A DNA stretch of 64,000 nucleotides from Heligmosomoides polygyrus polygyrus (GCA_947396885.1 OX377205.1:78588969-78652968); one strand, 5' to 3'; counted from the stretch's first letter, positions 46,621-58,451 are shown. Notes: generated by a model not told the origin, from the letters alone. Translations and numbers: made by a program.

Positions 46621-48690
46621 ATAGTGGAGAAGGCTGAGCCTACTTTCCCTTAGAAGGCCCTATTAGAAGGGTCCATTTTTCGTGCAACTGTATTGCTAGC
46701 TCAAGCTTTATTTTGGATTCTCCATCAACAAAGAATAGATGACTGATTCGGGCGAGTTCATATAACGTAAAAGCTTTAAACATGGTCGAGTTACAGTTTC
46801 CTAAAAACGCAATCAATATCAACACCTAAATAAGATATTACCAGAGAAAATCTACGTGCACAATGAAAATTGCTTTATGTGCAAGGAACTGTATAAAGTG
46901 TTTTTATCTTTACGGTAGCAAACATAACCATGTTTAGAACCTCGCCAGCTACCATGTGATGTCGGAGCATGAAATTCAATTATTTGACGACTTTAGAAAA
47001 CATCTCAGTATCGCGGAACGCGATTTTGCATTTGTTCAGGAAAACACATGCGATTCCTCTCAGAGAGTGATTGCTGAGGGGTGCGAGCGCCGTTTCGTTG
47101 ACCCGCTGATCGCGCGCAACCGGGATTTGAACTCCCCATCGAATATTGACGCCCAGTTCTAGAACGCTCCCCAAGCACGTAAAAGGGCAGCTCAGAGCGC
47201 GGGAACATTTGTTCTCCGTCTCCCATCACCTTCCGCACTCTGCCATTCGCCGTCCTCCATCGGTCTCCGGTGATCCGTTCATCCTAAGGGAACCTCCCTT
47301 CGGCGATATAAGACCGATTTTGCGACTTCATTCCTAAAACCTTGGGTGCGACAACTGCGGGTGCGATGACGCAAAAACCTCAGCAAACGCTCCATGACCT
47401 ATAGCCTTCACCCCCCCCCCCCGTCATTCTTCCTGGTTATCCTAGGGCCTTGTGTGGTAGTTGCCTGATTGTGCCGTTAGCTTTTGATGAGTCTCAGTTC
47501 ACCTTTTACGCATCCGTAAAATGTATTTCTCCATTTCGTGTAGTATTTTTGTTAACATTTAATTGTTCGTTTCGGGTTTAATTGCTCAAGTTTGAGGTTC
47601 TGGTGTGCCCTAATAAACGATTGTTGCTCGAGACGTCGGATTCATAAGAGGCGCGTGGCGTGGAAGCGTTTTTACTCAGCACAATTTGAGAAAAGTTAAG
47701 CAAAAAGGTATACGACTGATTTCCTGTATTGCTGACGTGAGGAAGGAGCAGCGCTGCTGGTGAAAGTTCCGCTCTTAACATTTGATTTTCTTTCGTAAAG
47801 CTGTTAGAGCATTTAATTCCTCTAAAACTACAGAGGAATTCAAAAGGTTGTCAAGCAATCGGTCCTTGCCTTAATAGCCTTTTGAAAAATTCTGATAGAA
47901 AATTTTTAGAATGCCCGCAATGTTGCTGCCATAGAATTGTGTATTATTCCACAGTTGAATGATTAGTGGAATATTTTCAAGAAGTGGAACACCACTGTTA
48001 GCAGATTTCATGCGGAAGATGAGTTTTTTTGGTTAGGTGTAAGGCTGATGCGATGCAAAGCTATTGATATCATAATCAGCTGCAAGTGTTTGCAGTTAAA
48101 AAACCTGAATATTAACCCCTCCTGGATTGGTTATATTCAGTGAGTCTTTCGTAACTTGCCATGAGTGTAACTGGAAGTGGTTTTATAGCTCCATCTCAGT
48201 GCATGGTAAAGTTTGCAAAACAAAAAGAAATGCAGAAAGCTTCGAAAAAAGGCATAAGAACATCACATAAGAATAAAACAATTATGAGCTCTCATTGCCT
48301 TTACTGCTTGGATTTTTCGTCTCCGTTACGGCCCAAAGAGGTGCACTGAGCGCTCGAGATACTGGATTGTATTGAGTGAAATCGTATCGATAGTCTATAG
48401 TCTGACTCATAACGGTCTCTCTAAAAAGAAGTAAAGAAACACTACAGCATTGACGGTTCTCTCCTGCAAACTTGACGTCCTGGCCAGATCATTCTTATGT
48501 GAAGCTCACTCGAAGTGGAGAAGGGACCACTCCTATTGTGTGAGCGTGGTGCGAACTTTTCTTATCAAATCATCCGCGAACAGGGGAAGATTACTCTTAG
48601 CTACACTCTAGGGGAAGCTACACATTGTCGGTGATGGTACTCTATCCATCTTCTCTTCATTTCTATTATTGTACTGAATTCTTCCTGTGC
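46621..48690. other. No gene recognised; one tRNA-like patch and poly-C
   Basis: The only structure noted is a tRNA B-box-like block on the minus strand (GGGAGTTCAAATCCCGGTTG at about 47117-47136), possibly a SINE remnant, and a 13-base C run near 47410. The remaining frames are short and unconvincing. Confidence 0.5.
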
Positions 48691-49148
48691 TCATGGGTTC
48701 TGCAAACATTCTTCGTCACAAGTTGAAAAGTTTATATGGAAATCCTGACTAAATAATTGGGGCGGAGTAAAGGTCATTCCAACAAAAGCCAGCCCACTAC
48801 CGAGGAGTGCGCTAACAGTGAGCAAGAAGCTAAGACGAGCCGCCTTATCTCTCCGCGCGATTGATAGGAAAGGTAACCAGGAAGTGGAAAAATTTACACA
48901 CAGTGACAAGAGAGTTCAGCATTTAAAATTTCTACAAGTGGCGGCTTCTCTTCTTATGAACACGGAGGAGACGACCAATTCGCGAGAATCCGTGGAGAGT
49001 ACGGATTCGAGACAGCCCATGCTGTGGAAGGGTCGCAGGTGTCCTCGACGACCGGCTCCAAATCGAGCGACGAACTGCTCCTCCACGGTCCCTCCAGTCG
49101 TTCTGCTGCTCGGGCAGCGTCGACGGGAAGTCTCACACTCGCTCGCAT
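48691..49148 (-). CDS. Possible two-exon fragment with a transmembrane segment (unassigned)
   Basis: The minus-strand frame 49148-48954 is Ser/Pro-rich (SSSSLDLEPVVEDTCDPSTA). The frame 48909-48691 has a hydrophobic helix (LSFLLTVSALLGSGLAFVGM) followed by FSTCDEECLQNP and a stop. A GCGAATTG|GTCGTC donor near 48970 and a pyrimidine-rich acceptor near 48855 could join them. No family recognised. The 110-aa plus-strand frame over the same bases (48818-49150) is less convincing. This may be chance. Confidence 0.25.
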
Positions 49149-49149
49149 G

Positions 49150-50758
49150 ACCTCATGAAGTTGACTAGGCGTTTCATCGACTGGGTCTTACTACGGGGTG
49201 GTGATGGTGAAAGGTTTAGGAGAATCTGGGGATATAACAAATTCAGTGTGTAACTCGCTCTTATTTGTGGCGTAGCTTAGTTTATCGCAGATCTATAAGG
49301 TGCGTTCTTGTAGAGCTTGCGCATTATTTCAGCGAGCTTTCAGCCTTTTTGGGTTATTTCCGTAGTGGTTATCAGTTCTCTACGTAAGTGTCTTGCAACT
49401 AACAAGTGGCGATATCCTCTTCTCCACGCCATTTCGAACTAGAGCAGAGCAGATTATTCGTTATCGTTTAAGTCTTTAGTTTGGTCCAAATGCTTCCATG
49501 CTCATTTCCAGTTTTACTCTGGTCGTAGGAAACGGTATCCACCCCAGAATTAGCAGAGAGCCTGCCAGATGAAATGCAGTTTTCTGCAACTGTTATGCTG
49601 CGCCCCCACAATTTGATAGCAGGCGATTGCTAGATTCAGTTGTTGTACAAGTCGAATGGAATCCTCTGATAACTTCTGGACAACCAGACGTCCAACGCCC
49701 GCCAAACAATTGCGTCCAACGGTGTTTTTTACTCGAGGCTTCGCCCAAAGCCCCGAGAATAGAACTCCCACCCGTCTTCTATTCTTCTTTAGGGATTCTT
49801 ATTTTGATTACAGTAGGAAACTGGTTTCACTATATAGAATAGTATGTCAGGATTTAGTAGGGCAGAATCTTCAAAATTGCTCCTTTGAAGCCCGTCCACC
49901 ATCTATCTCATGTACGCGGTTTGTTCTCAAAAGTATCCATTCTACATGGCAAGAAACAGATCGCGAAAGTCCCAATCCGAAGTGCTTAGCTGGCAGAAAC
50001 CGAAAACAAATCAGTATTGGTCGACCTCAATACCATTTAATGTCCGACGGCAATAATACCCCTATAATATCTTATCCATATAATCATGGGACGTCTTCTG
50101 GATGTGACGTCATATACGCCGCTACACGTGTTCAGAATCGCGACGCAAGCTCCATAACCTGTGTGACACATTTGCTGAGTCCCGGCGCAATTGTCGCCAC
50201 GTTACCGCGACGTCCATGATCCTTCTTTACCCCGACACACGTTGCGGGACGTCTGTAGCACGCCTTCAGATGTCCGACACACGTTGAACGACGTAGAGAA
50301 AATACTGGTCCTCCCTTACTGGAACCCATAGTGCTCCCCTTTACTGGTTTACTGGTCCTCTCCCCTAGCCGCCTTTACTGAAGCCCCTTTCTGGTCCCCC
50401 TCTACTGCTTTCTTCTTCCTCTCCCTTTGCTGGTCCCACTTACTCTGAATCCCTACGCACGTTTCGTTCACGACGTCTACGACAGGCCTTTTGAACTCCG
50501 TTCGCACTTTCGACGACGTGTTCATCATATCTTCTGAATTCCGACGCACTTTGGACGACGTCTACGGAACGTCTTCTGATTCCTGGTGCTCGGCACTTGA
50601 TCTTTATCCATGCCCTGACGCGTTGCCAGCTTAAAATATAGTAAACTTGCACGATCCACCGCCAAGAATATATTGGCTTGATCGAAAAGTCTTGCAAAAC
50701 TTTACGCTACTGTTTATTAAATTTGTTAAAGCTCTTACAGAATCGGTCTTGTGTGATG
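49150..50758. other. No gene recognised; 187-codon chance frame and ACGACGT-type repeats
   Basis: A plus-strand frame at 49656-50219 is open for 187 codons but has no domain I recognise and overlaps other frames. From about 50090 to 50600 the motif ACGTC / GACGT recurs irregularly with CTTTACTGG-type pyrimidine-rich spacers, like a decayed minisatellite or LTR U3 sequence. Confidence 0.4.
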
Positions 50759-50945
50759 ACGCTAATGCGCTTCTCTTTCCAGCCACGCGGATCCCAACTA
50801 CATAGGCCCTGCTGCCCCTGCCGGACATGGCGGCGATACTGCGTTGGATCTTAGCCTCCCGTGCGCACTACGACTTTGCGCCAACTTCCCCGCACGTCTC
50901 TGCGCCTTTCCGCACTTCCACTGTACTGCGATCAATAAATGATGT
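50759..50945 (+). repeat. LTR-like direct repeat, unit 1 (187 bp)
   Basis: It is about 99% identical (two mismatches seen) to 51348-51534. It contains AATAAATGATGT near its 3' end, a polyadenylation-type signal. It may be part of an LTR (R/U5) duplicated locally. Confidence 0.8.
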
Positions 50946-51347
50946 ATAAATTCTCGAAGCTTCATCAAGTGTACTAGTGCTCCGACACGCCTAACACTTG
51001 CTCCGCACTTGCGCGCGACTTTACAGTATCACTGACGTATGGAATGTAGTTTTTGTGAAACATAAAATTCGCTAACGTCTAGGACCTGCTGCGTGCTTTA
51101 TCGGCATCAAGCCGATCACCACTTTAGTACCTTCCTCATAGACATTCTCTCCGGACCGGTCATTAGTGTTACTGGTTTGTGCTGCGCAGTATTTCTGTCC
51201 TTCAGGTTGCTCCTCCGCAACTGTTCTCATGCTCAACAGCTAGCGTTTCCATTATATCTGTCGTGCCCCGGGCTGGCCGCCACCGGCATCGGTAACGGTG
51301 GTGCAGACCCGAGGCCACGGTTTGGCAGAACGGCGGGGTCTTGCGGC

Positions 51348-51534
51348 ACGCTAATGCGCTTCTCTTTCCAGCCACGCGGATCCCAACTACATAGGCCCTG
51401 CTGCCCCTGCCGGGCATGGCGGCGATACTGCGTTGGATCTTAGCCTCCCGTGCGCACTACGACTTTGCGCCAACTTCCCCGCACGTCTCTGCGCCTTCCC
51501 GCACTTCCACTGTACTGCGATCAATAAATGATGT
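51348..51534 (+). repeat. LTR-like direct repeat, unit 2 (187 bp)
   Basis: This is the second unit of the pair. It is followed immediately by TGGACTCAACCGGTGTCCTC, where a primer-binding site beginning TGG would be expected, and then by the gag-like frame. This makes 51534 a plausible 3' end of a 5' LTR. Confidence 0.75.
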
Positions 51535-51591
51535 TGGACTCAACCGGTGTCCTCGTAACTTCCGCAGAATCAAACAGATACACAGATTTAC

Positions 51592-52075
51592 TAAGCTACA
51601 CAAGACTACTTCTTAAGAGCATACACACCTACGAGTCAAACAACCAGTCCTCCTACTAGCACTCTTACTAGGGGAATCCCCGACAGTAACCCTCTAGGGT
51701 CCGGCGAGTTCCTGCCTGGGGCGTGTGCCCACGAGGCGGTGCTCCTCGCCTCGCACCTGCGGCGCGGGGGCCAAACGGCAGTCGCAGTCACCGACCTCTC
51801 GGAAGAGATCGACAAGTTGGCCAGAAAAGCCAATCTGAGACCGTCACCGCAGCCGCTTGGGGATATCCCCAAGCAGCTGCGGTGACGGTCTCACGAACCC
51901 CAGCAGGTAGCGCATGTCGCTCAGGTGCCGCAGGGCTCCGCGATCCACCAGCACGTCCCTCACACAGTTGTGGCTGAGGAAGTGGTCCCAGCCCAAGTCG
52001 CAGCGCCGGTTGTAGTGCCAGCTCAGGTTGCCGCTCAACCGATGGCTTCGATGCAAGTCGCGCGTGCTAGAGCCT
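51592..52075 (+). pseudogene. Gag-like frame after the LTR-like repeat, with one in-frame TGA
   Basis: The plus-strand frame is open from 51592 to a TAA at about 52073, apart from a TGA at 51882-51884 inside a near-perfect palindrome. It contains TDLSEEIDKLARKANLRPSP before the stop and a Gln/Val/Pro-rich stretch (EEVVPAQVAAPVVVPAQVAA) after it. There is no ATG at its start. Position just 3' of an LTR-like end (51534) suggests the beginning of a BEL/Pao or other LTR element gag. The next piece, FCKYNNHVRVDFPEHEFYD near 52092-52150, is in another frame. Function is inferred from context only. Confidence 0.35.
51837..51892. repeat. 56-bp near-perfect palindrome (28-bp arms, no spacer)
   Basis: GAGACCGTCACCGCAGCCGC is mirrored by GCAGCTGCGGTGACGGTCTC around a GGGGATATCCCC centre (51864/51865). 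Only one pair, 51854 with 51875, is mismatched. It lies inside the gag-like frame and contributes its internal TGA. Confidence 0.95.
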
Positions 52076-52258
52076 AAGGAATCATACCACCTTCTGCAAG
52101 TACAACAACCACGTGCGTGTAGACTTTCCAGAGCACGAATTTTACGACAGGCTCGAGGCAGCGATGGCCGATTCTTTTAGTTCTCTCCTTAGTTCACCAT
52201 CTACATTCCGCACTTGCATGTCAGTTACTCTTCTTAAGTTACTCTATAGCTACCTCCT

Positions 52259-52591
52259 TTAGTACTGTTTAGCTTGATCTCCTTTCCCGTATTTCTTATT
52301 GCAGGTATTCCTTTTCGCAGATGCCGGATTTTTTCTTTTCGCAGTCGCCAGGACTGCTACGCAGTTCGATTTCTCCGCAGTTGCAGCTTTTTTAGTTCGC
52401 CTTAAGCGGACAACACGACTTTCGTGTTCCTGGGGACGCGGTTGGGAGACCGCACTAATCTTTTGTTGACCTCGGGTAAAGCTTTTTGTTTCCACGTGCC
52501 TTTCCTTCTTTACTTTCCTTAACCGTCCAAGGGGTTCACTCTCTGTCCATGCGAGTTCAAAATTCTCCCATTCGCAGTTTCGTGGTCCCAT
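52259..52591 (-). CDS. Basic 110-codon frame, unassigned
   Basis: Lys/Arg-rich throughout (VVRLRRTKKAATAEK, ATAKRKNPASAKRN), ending KGDQAKQY. It could be a nucleocapsid-like piece of the neighbouring retroelement sequence or simply chance. No Cys-His knuckle is visible. Confidence 0.2.
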   Translation of the reverse strand: MGPRNCEWENFELAWTESEPLGRLRKVKKERHVETKSFTRGQQKISAVSQPRPQEHESRVVRLRRTKKAATAEKSNCVAVLATAKRKNPASAKRNTCNKKYGKGDQAKQY

Positions 52592-53384
52592 CAGAAGCGC
52601 AGTAACCGCGCTCGTAGGTAACGTCCAGTAGGCCTATCTCTCTCGTCGACGACGATATCACGACGCCAGCTGACTTCATCTACAGCAACCCGATATTCTA
52701 CATGCCACCTCATCTATAGCCATTCAATATTTTACACCTCGACTCCAACGACATTCGATATATTCTACGATCAGCCGTTTCGAGATAGTGCCGCAGTTAG
52801 ACGTCGACGATGACGCCACGTGTACATATGATCATTTATTCACGTAGTAGATTTGTAACACTCTTTATTTGTCTTGAATTGTATTGTAAATCGTAGGTCC
52901 CCAAACATCTATCGTTTGCTCACAACCCCCTCGCAACCGCTCAGGTAACAACGGTCCTCACATGTAAAGGGGAAAGTGTTTGCGCAGTTTCGACACGGTT
53001 GACTCGGAGGACTTAGGCCCTCGTTAGGACATCTACGGTTAACTGTGTCTGTATATTGCGGGTTAGGTAAGCTCCTCGCAGTAGTACCTCGTCGAGTACT
53101 TTGCTGTTGTCGCCCGGAGTGTCGTGACTTTCGCTCGACTCTTCAAGGACGCAGAGTCTCTGCGCCCTCTTGGTCCCGCCGCGCACGCTTGTCGAACACG
53201 CAGCCTCGATTCGCTGTGACGGAGTATGAACACGCGTGCGGGCTTCATTCTTCGCCTGGTGCCGCCGCCCCGGACGGTCGTGTCCGGTCGTCCTCCCTTC
53301 GACATCTCGCTGGACGTCGCCGAAGCCGGAGTGTGCCGATACCATCGCAGTCCCGAGGAGCGCAGAGTCGAGCTGGAGGAGGAT

Positions 53385-54044
53385 CTACCCTGGCATGGAT
53401 GCCAGGAGGAGGTAACCTTGATAGACTTCCTTCGTGATGTAGCTGTGGAGACTGCGGTGAAGGTCTGAGCGCAAGTGCGCATCCACCTGAACATAGTCGT
53501 GCGCACCAAGGTGCTTCAGATCAAATATGTGACCAGGATTTAGCGCAACAGTTAGCTTCTGCAGCAGCGCGAGCAACGGTCTATCGTGGGCCGGAACTGC
53601 GGCTAACTGTAGCTCAAGGTCGTCAGTGCGGCTGAAATGTCGTTTAGGATCGCGCCTACGAACTGATGCGAGAAGCCTTTCGGCTACGGTGGGCTCTCGC
53701 TTCTGCATCGTAATTGCGTTTAAAGGTACCTCAACCTCCGGTTGTTCTTTGACTGCTGCTAGCCGGCTGAGCTCGTCCTTCAGTTGTTTGATGAGCGGGA
53801 TGTCCGCTGCCGGATTCCTCTGGAGGATGCGAACGAACTGCAACACGAGGGTGTCGTCGGAGTCGCTGTGCAGCTGCGAGGTCGAGGGTGCCGGCGTAAT
53901 GTCGTCTGCCTGGTGTGCAGTACGAAACTGCGCTGACGTATCAGTCGAGGCTGGCTGGACCGCTGGCTGACCACGAGGGGTCTTCTCCTTGATCACAGTT
54001 GATGGCTGCATCTCGAGCTTCGAGTGGCTGGTTAGGCCTTGCAC
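53385..54044 (-). CDS. Unassigned 219-aa ORF beside the BEL/Pao remnant
   Basis: I do not recognise a domain. The N-terminal third is rich in Thr, Ser, Pro and Gln; then come an acidic DSDD, a charged helical stretch (IKQLKDELSRLAAVKEQPEV) and a leucine-rich C-terminal half. The first codon read as Met should be checked as a true ATG. After the TAG the same frame stays open for about 120 codons (to about 53013), with Cys residues around 53185-53150, so the stop may be a recent lesion in a longer gag-like protein. It lies downstream of the integrase on the same strand, where BEL/Pao elements do not carry gag, so it may belong to a second element. Confidence 0.35.
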   Translation of the reverse strand: MQGLTSHSKLEMQPSTVIKEKTPRGQPAVQPASTDTSAQFRTAHQADDITPAPSTSQLHSDSDDTLVLQFVRILQRNPAADIPLIKQLKDELSRLAAVKEQPEVEVPLNAITMQKREPTVAERLLASVRRRDPKRHFSRTDDLELQLAAVPAHDRPLLALLQKLTVALNPGHIFDLKHLGAHDYVQVDAHLRSDLHRSLHSYITKEVYQGYLLLASMPG

Positions 54045-55041
54045 GATTACCTGGAACAGTAATAGAGAGACTTAAGACCTACCTACCTACTAACCGGTCG
54101 AGACTGCGGCAGAATGTTGAAATCGATTAATTGAATGAATGTTAGAAAACCTAAAAGAGACAGGGAAAACCTAAGATCTACGATAGGACAGACGTAACTA
54201 CGAGTAGCGACTACAGAAATGTCTATTACGATTGATAGGAAAAGAGACTAATAATACTAGAAGGAAGTAACTACTACTGCTTAAAACTAACTAAGAAAAG
54301 TAGAAAAGAAATAAAGAGTTTGCCTTGATCCGTGTATGCGATACGCTTTTCAGAAACATAGATTGAGAAGAGAGAGAAAATGATATGAGAACAAGATAGA
54401 AAATAGCTGACGAACCTACGCATGTGCAGTTTTGTTACCTACGTGTGCAGTATAGAGTTACCTACGACATGAGTGAAAACATGAAGCAGAAAATAAGACG
54501 AAGATGAACGATGAAAGGGTAAAGAGACAAGTGTGAAGAGTGATAATGCGATCAAATCGAGAGTAAAGAATGACGTAAAGGAAAGCACAAAGGTGATGAG
54601 GAGATGATGAAGTACGCAGTGAAGTAACTGCGTAACGTAAGAGATGTGAGGAACGTAGATGAGTAAATCGAAGTGACGAACAGGAGAGAGAGAGAAACAG
54701 AAGACTGAGGGCCGATCCAGAAGGTGTACTGCACAGAATTTGGACGCTGCGTGCGGGGAATAGTAACTAAGAGGGTGAACGGCTATAAGGAACACAAGCG
54801 AACAAAATGAGACAAGAAGAAAGGGAAGCCGACTACAGAGTAGAACAATCTAGAATACCATAATGAGCAAACCGCGATCCGGAACAAGAGTGCAACGAGT
54901 ATTGCGAAATAAGTACCGTAACTACGAAAGGAAAGCACGCTGCGCAAACAAAATCCTAAGTACTGAAAATGGAACCTATACACCTGGAAGGCGTGTCGAA
55001 TGGTGTTGAGAACGTATCTGCGGACTGGAGAAGCTGCGGTG
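54045..55041. other. Purine-rich sequence without recognisable genes
   Basis: The plus strand is strongly A/G-rich with recurring GAAAGAGA / GTAAAGAG words. Frames on the minus strand are correspondingly Ser/Leu/Phe-rich and look like chance. It separates the integrase frame from the 219-aa ORF and may be decayed retroelement sequence. Confidence 0.45.
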
Positions 55042-57340
55042 TTACTCTGGACGGCGATAGGAGGCGTAATGATCACGACAGCGCCTCTGCGTGAACTGAC
55101 CTCTAAGTACCCCAAAGTACCTCAGGGTATTCGCCTCAGGACCCGCATCACGCATAACTCTAGGCAATCGAGTAGCTGTAGAACCGTACAGCCTGGAACA
55201 AGGAACAATGTTTGGGAGAGAACCGTCAGAGAGAACCTGTCTTAACGACCTTATGCGCAGTTTAGCTGTGCGTGACGGCTGTACCCGCTTAGGTGATGGA
55301 GTTGGTGAGAAATCTGACCCATGAGATTCTGAAACGTCTGGAGCGGATATTTCTAACGGATAGAGATGAGCTAAAGATCTTATTAGCCGTCGTCCTGCGC
55401 TCGTTCTGACAGTAGCCGATCTTGCGACATTCTCCTGCCCGTAACAGATTTTCAGGAGGACTTCAAATGGCCACTGCCTTCTAGGCAGTTTATCGTCTGC
55501 CATGAGCACTATGTCTCCTTCTTTTGGTGTCTTCGTCGCGGATCTTTTTCGACAATGCGGGATTTGCTGTCTCTCGCGCAAAGCTGCGAGATAGTCAGAA
55601 TGCCAAATGTCCCAGAAGCTATCCAGGACCTTGATGGTGTCCTTGTACCAATCGACGAGTTTGTGGGAAACGTCTTGGTGTTGGTCTGGAAGCTGCGGAA
55701 CTTGTGGAAGCTGGATGTTTACTTCCGGGGAGATGAAGTCTATCGGCTTGAGTATATGCGCAAACACATCTGTCTCCCTAAAGGACGTCAACGGTCTGGA
55801 GTTGATAACTGCCTCGATCTCCACGATGGTCGTTTGAAGTGCTTCCGAGGAGAGTAAAGATTTGCCGACTGTCTTGCGAAATGCCAATTTGAAGAGTGCG
55901 ACCATTCTCTGGTAGAATCCTCTCTTCCACGGTGATAGCGGAGTTATGAACTTCCAAATGATCTTATGACTGGAAGCGAAGTCTGAAACCGTTTTCCAAG
56001 TAGAAGGATTGTAAATGACTTCTGTGATCGCTGACTCCGCGGCATGAAATGTCGTTGAGTTGTCACTGTAGATGATGTCCGGTGTACCTCTGCGCTCTAA
56101 AAACCTGCGAAACGTTAGCAAGAACTCCTGAACGGTGTTATTGAGGATTAGTTCTAAATGAACTGCTCTTGTCCACATACAGGTAATTAGACAAATCCAC
56201 GCTTTGCTGACCGTGGTATGTGCACTTTGAAATTGTATAGGACATAAGTAGTCATGCCTACAGCCTGAAATGGTCTTGAACGGGTATTCCGTTCCGCTGG
56301 AAGACTAGGCATGTTTGGATACCTATACGGAAATGCGTTGGCTTTCTTACACGTAACGCATGTGCGGAGTACTTTTGTCACTGACCTACGAATTGAAGAA
56401 ATGAAGTAGGTTTTGCGTAAGCTTGCAATTGTGGAGTATGCACCAGAATGGTACGTTGCATGACGATGATGCATAGTAATTAGATACATAAGCCTATGAC
56501 CTGGCAAGAGTAATATAGGCGCTGTTTCTCGAGGTCCCACACGCGCCGGACAACGAATAAGTCCGTCGTCGGCTCTGCGTGCGTTAATCGCTCGAGATTT
56601 ATCCGCTTTAAAACGTGTTCCTGCTCGCGATAATGCGCAAGCACGGTAACGCTTTTGCGGCTGCGACCTCTCATGCTGTTATTAATCCCGAAGAGGATAT
56701 AGCTGCCAGGAAGGGTAACTGAGCTGTTAGCGACACTTTTGCAATTAACGAAGCGTGATTGAATAACCGAACACGTATGAATCGTAAGATGTAAACTCCG
56801 ATATTAACAAGTTTAGAATACTTATTGGTGACTGCGAATGGTATGACTGAATGATAAACATTCTGTTGACCAAGACTCACGTGCATCTTCTGCTCTTCGT
56901 CGTCCGTAGAGTCGGTCGGTGTCTCTGCGAAATCCTTGTCGACGTGAGACCAGAACAGGGTTCCGACAGGGATGTCGGACTTGTCCACCAAATGTGTCCG
57001 GATGCTTCGTTCGTGGATAACCCACGAGTCGCACAATCAGCAGGATTGTCCTGCGAAGCGACATAGTACCACTTGGTCCGGATGCCTTGATCTTCGAACG
57101 TCGACATCGTCTTGTGAATGACTAACACACGATTATGGACAAAGGTCTTACAGCACTTCTGAGAGTGGATCCAGTGCAAAGTAATGAGTCTGAAAATAGA
57201 TGTACTGCTGCCAACTTAACGTCCAGCTGTTTGACGAGATATTGCTCTAAACGCGTGCTAATTAAAGCTGCCATGAGTTCTGCACGTGGAATAGTAATTG
57301 CCTTGGTGTCATTGAGATGCGATTTTGCCATAACTAGTCT
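55042..57340 (-). pseudogene. BEL/Pao retrotransposon pol remnant (RNase H, zinc-binding, integrase)
   Basis: In minus-strand order: TIPRAELMAALISTRLEQYL and LFSDS of the Pao RNase H region (57331-57122), WYYVASQDNPADCATRGL with the following WW (about 57070-56960), an integrase H-H...C-C zinc segment HHRHATYH...CVTCKKAN (about 56475-56340), and the integrase core in the 378-aa frame 56178-55042 (TRAVHLEL, IYSDNSTTFHAAE, VEIEAVINSRPLT, then the GDIVLMADD-type C-terminal domain). Frameshifts separate the pieces. The RT and gag expected upstream are missing where a mariner remnant begins at about 57363. Confidence 0.85.
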
Positions 57341-57362
57341 AGATGTTACTGCAGACTACGTG

Positions 57363-58084
57363 CGACATAGCAAGCAAAGCAGCGTCGTGAGGCAGGTGGA
57401 GATCCTTGGGTACCGCAACGTTTTGTCGTCCTGGGTACCACATAAGCTGCGGGGCTCTAACAAGGCATGCCGAGTCAGTGTTGCTGAGTCGCTGCTTCTT
57501 CGCCCTCACAGAAAGAACTTCTGATGGACATTGTTACTGGTGATGAAAGTTTGGTTCTTTATGTTAACCACATCCGCAAGAGCCAATGGCTGCCACGTGG
57601 AGACCCGGCTCCAAGACAACCGAAACGTGGACCCCACGAAAAGAAGGCTCTTTTGTGTTGCTGGTGAGACTCAGAAGGCAAGCTTTACTGGGAGTTTCTG
57701 GATAGTGCGACCACAGTTACAGGATTTATCTACTCTACCCAGCTCCAGAGCTTGGCCAACACCATGCGCCAAAAACGTCCAGAGCGTGACAACGCGCGTC
57801 CTCATGTCGCAAAAGTGAGTCGCGAGAAAATCCAGGAGTTAGGCTGAGAAGTTCTCCCCCATCCAGCGTACTCTCCAGACTTCGCTCCTTCTGACTGCCA
57901 CCTGTTCAGAGCTCTGAAGCAGCATCTTCGAAGTAGAGAGTTCGATGAACGACGTCAACTGGAAATGGAGGTTTCTGAATTCTTTTCTTCACAGCTCTCA
58001 GAATTCTGGCGGGAAAGAGTTGAAAGGCTGCCTGAAAGATGGGGAAGGATCTTAGACTTGGATGGGGAGTATATCGTGGACTAA
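57363..58084 (+). pseudogene. Broken mariner transposase gene
   Basis: Plus-strand frames spell a mariner transposase: LGYRNVLSSWVPHKL (57403 on), frameshift, TGDESWFLYVNHIRKSQWL (57536 on), QKRPERDNARPHVAKVS, a stop at 57844, then HPAYSPDFAPSDCHLFRAL (57861 on) and ERWGRILDLDGEYIVD ending at 58084. The N-terminal third is missing. The DDD triad residues are present, but a frameshift and a stop inactivate it. It abuts the minus-strand BEL/Pao pol remnant at about 57340, suggesting insertion into or recombination with that element. Confidence 0.85.
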
Positions 58085-58274
58085 GTTTTTGTTTTAGCAA
58101 ATAGGGACAAATTTGAATATTGTTGTGCTAGTGTTGCATCAACCTAATAGTTCGCCAGCAATCTCCGATAATTAAGCTCGAGGAAAACCTGGCTGGCATG
58201 CGTCGCACTGTCGTGGGAATCTCTTGCTTTTAGTTCACTCCCCGTGACTGACAACGTGACTCACGGATTAAGCG

Positions 58275-58277
<3 letters not shown>

Positions 58278-58334
<57 letters not shown>
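58278..58334. repeat. (AT)n microsatellite
   Basis: About 28 uninterrupted AT repeats, immediately followed by a GC-rich hairpin (CCAGCGTCGG / CCGACGCTGG, 58334-58372). Confidence 0.97.
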
Positions 58335-58335
<1 letters not shown>

Positions 58336-58451
58336 AGCGTCGGTCGCCGACTCCGCCAACGCCGACGCTGGAGTGTGCTGGCCACGACGGCTAACCGGCT
58401 TCGCCGGCGTCGGGTATGACGGGCCACGCTAGGGACGTAGTCCAAACTTAA

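Noticed and set aside
58230..58445. Tyr-Ile repeat proteins over the AT tract
   Set aside because: They are translations of a dinucleotide microsatellite.
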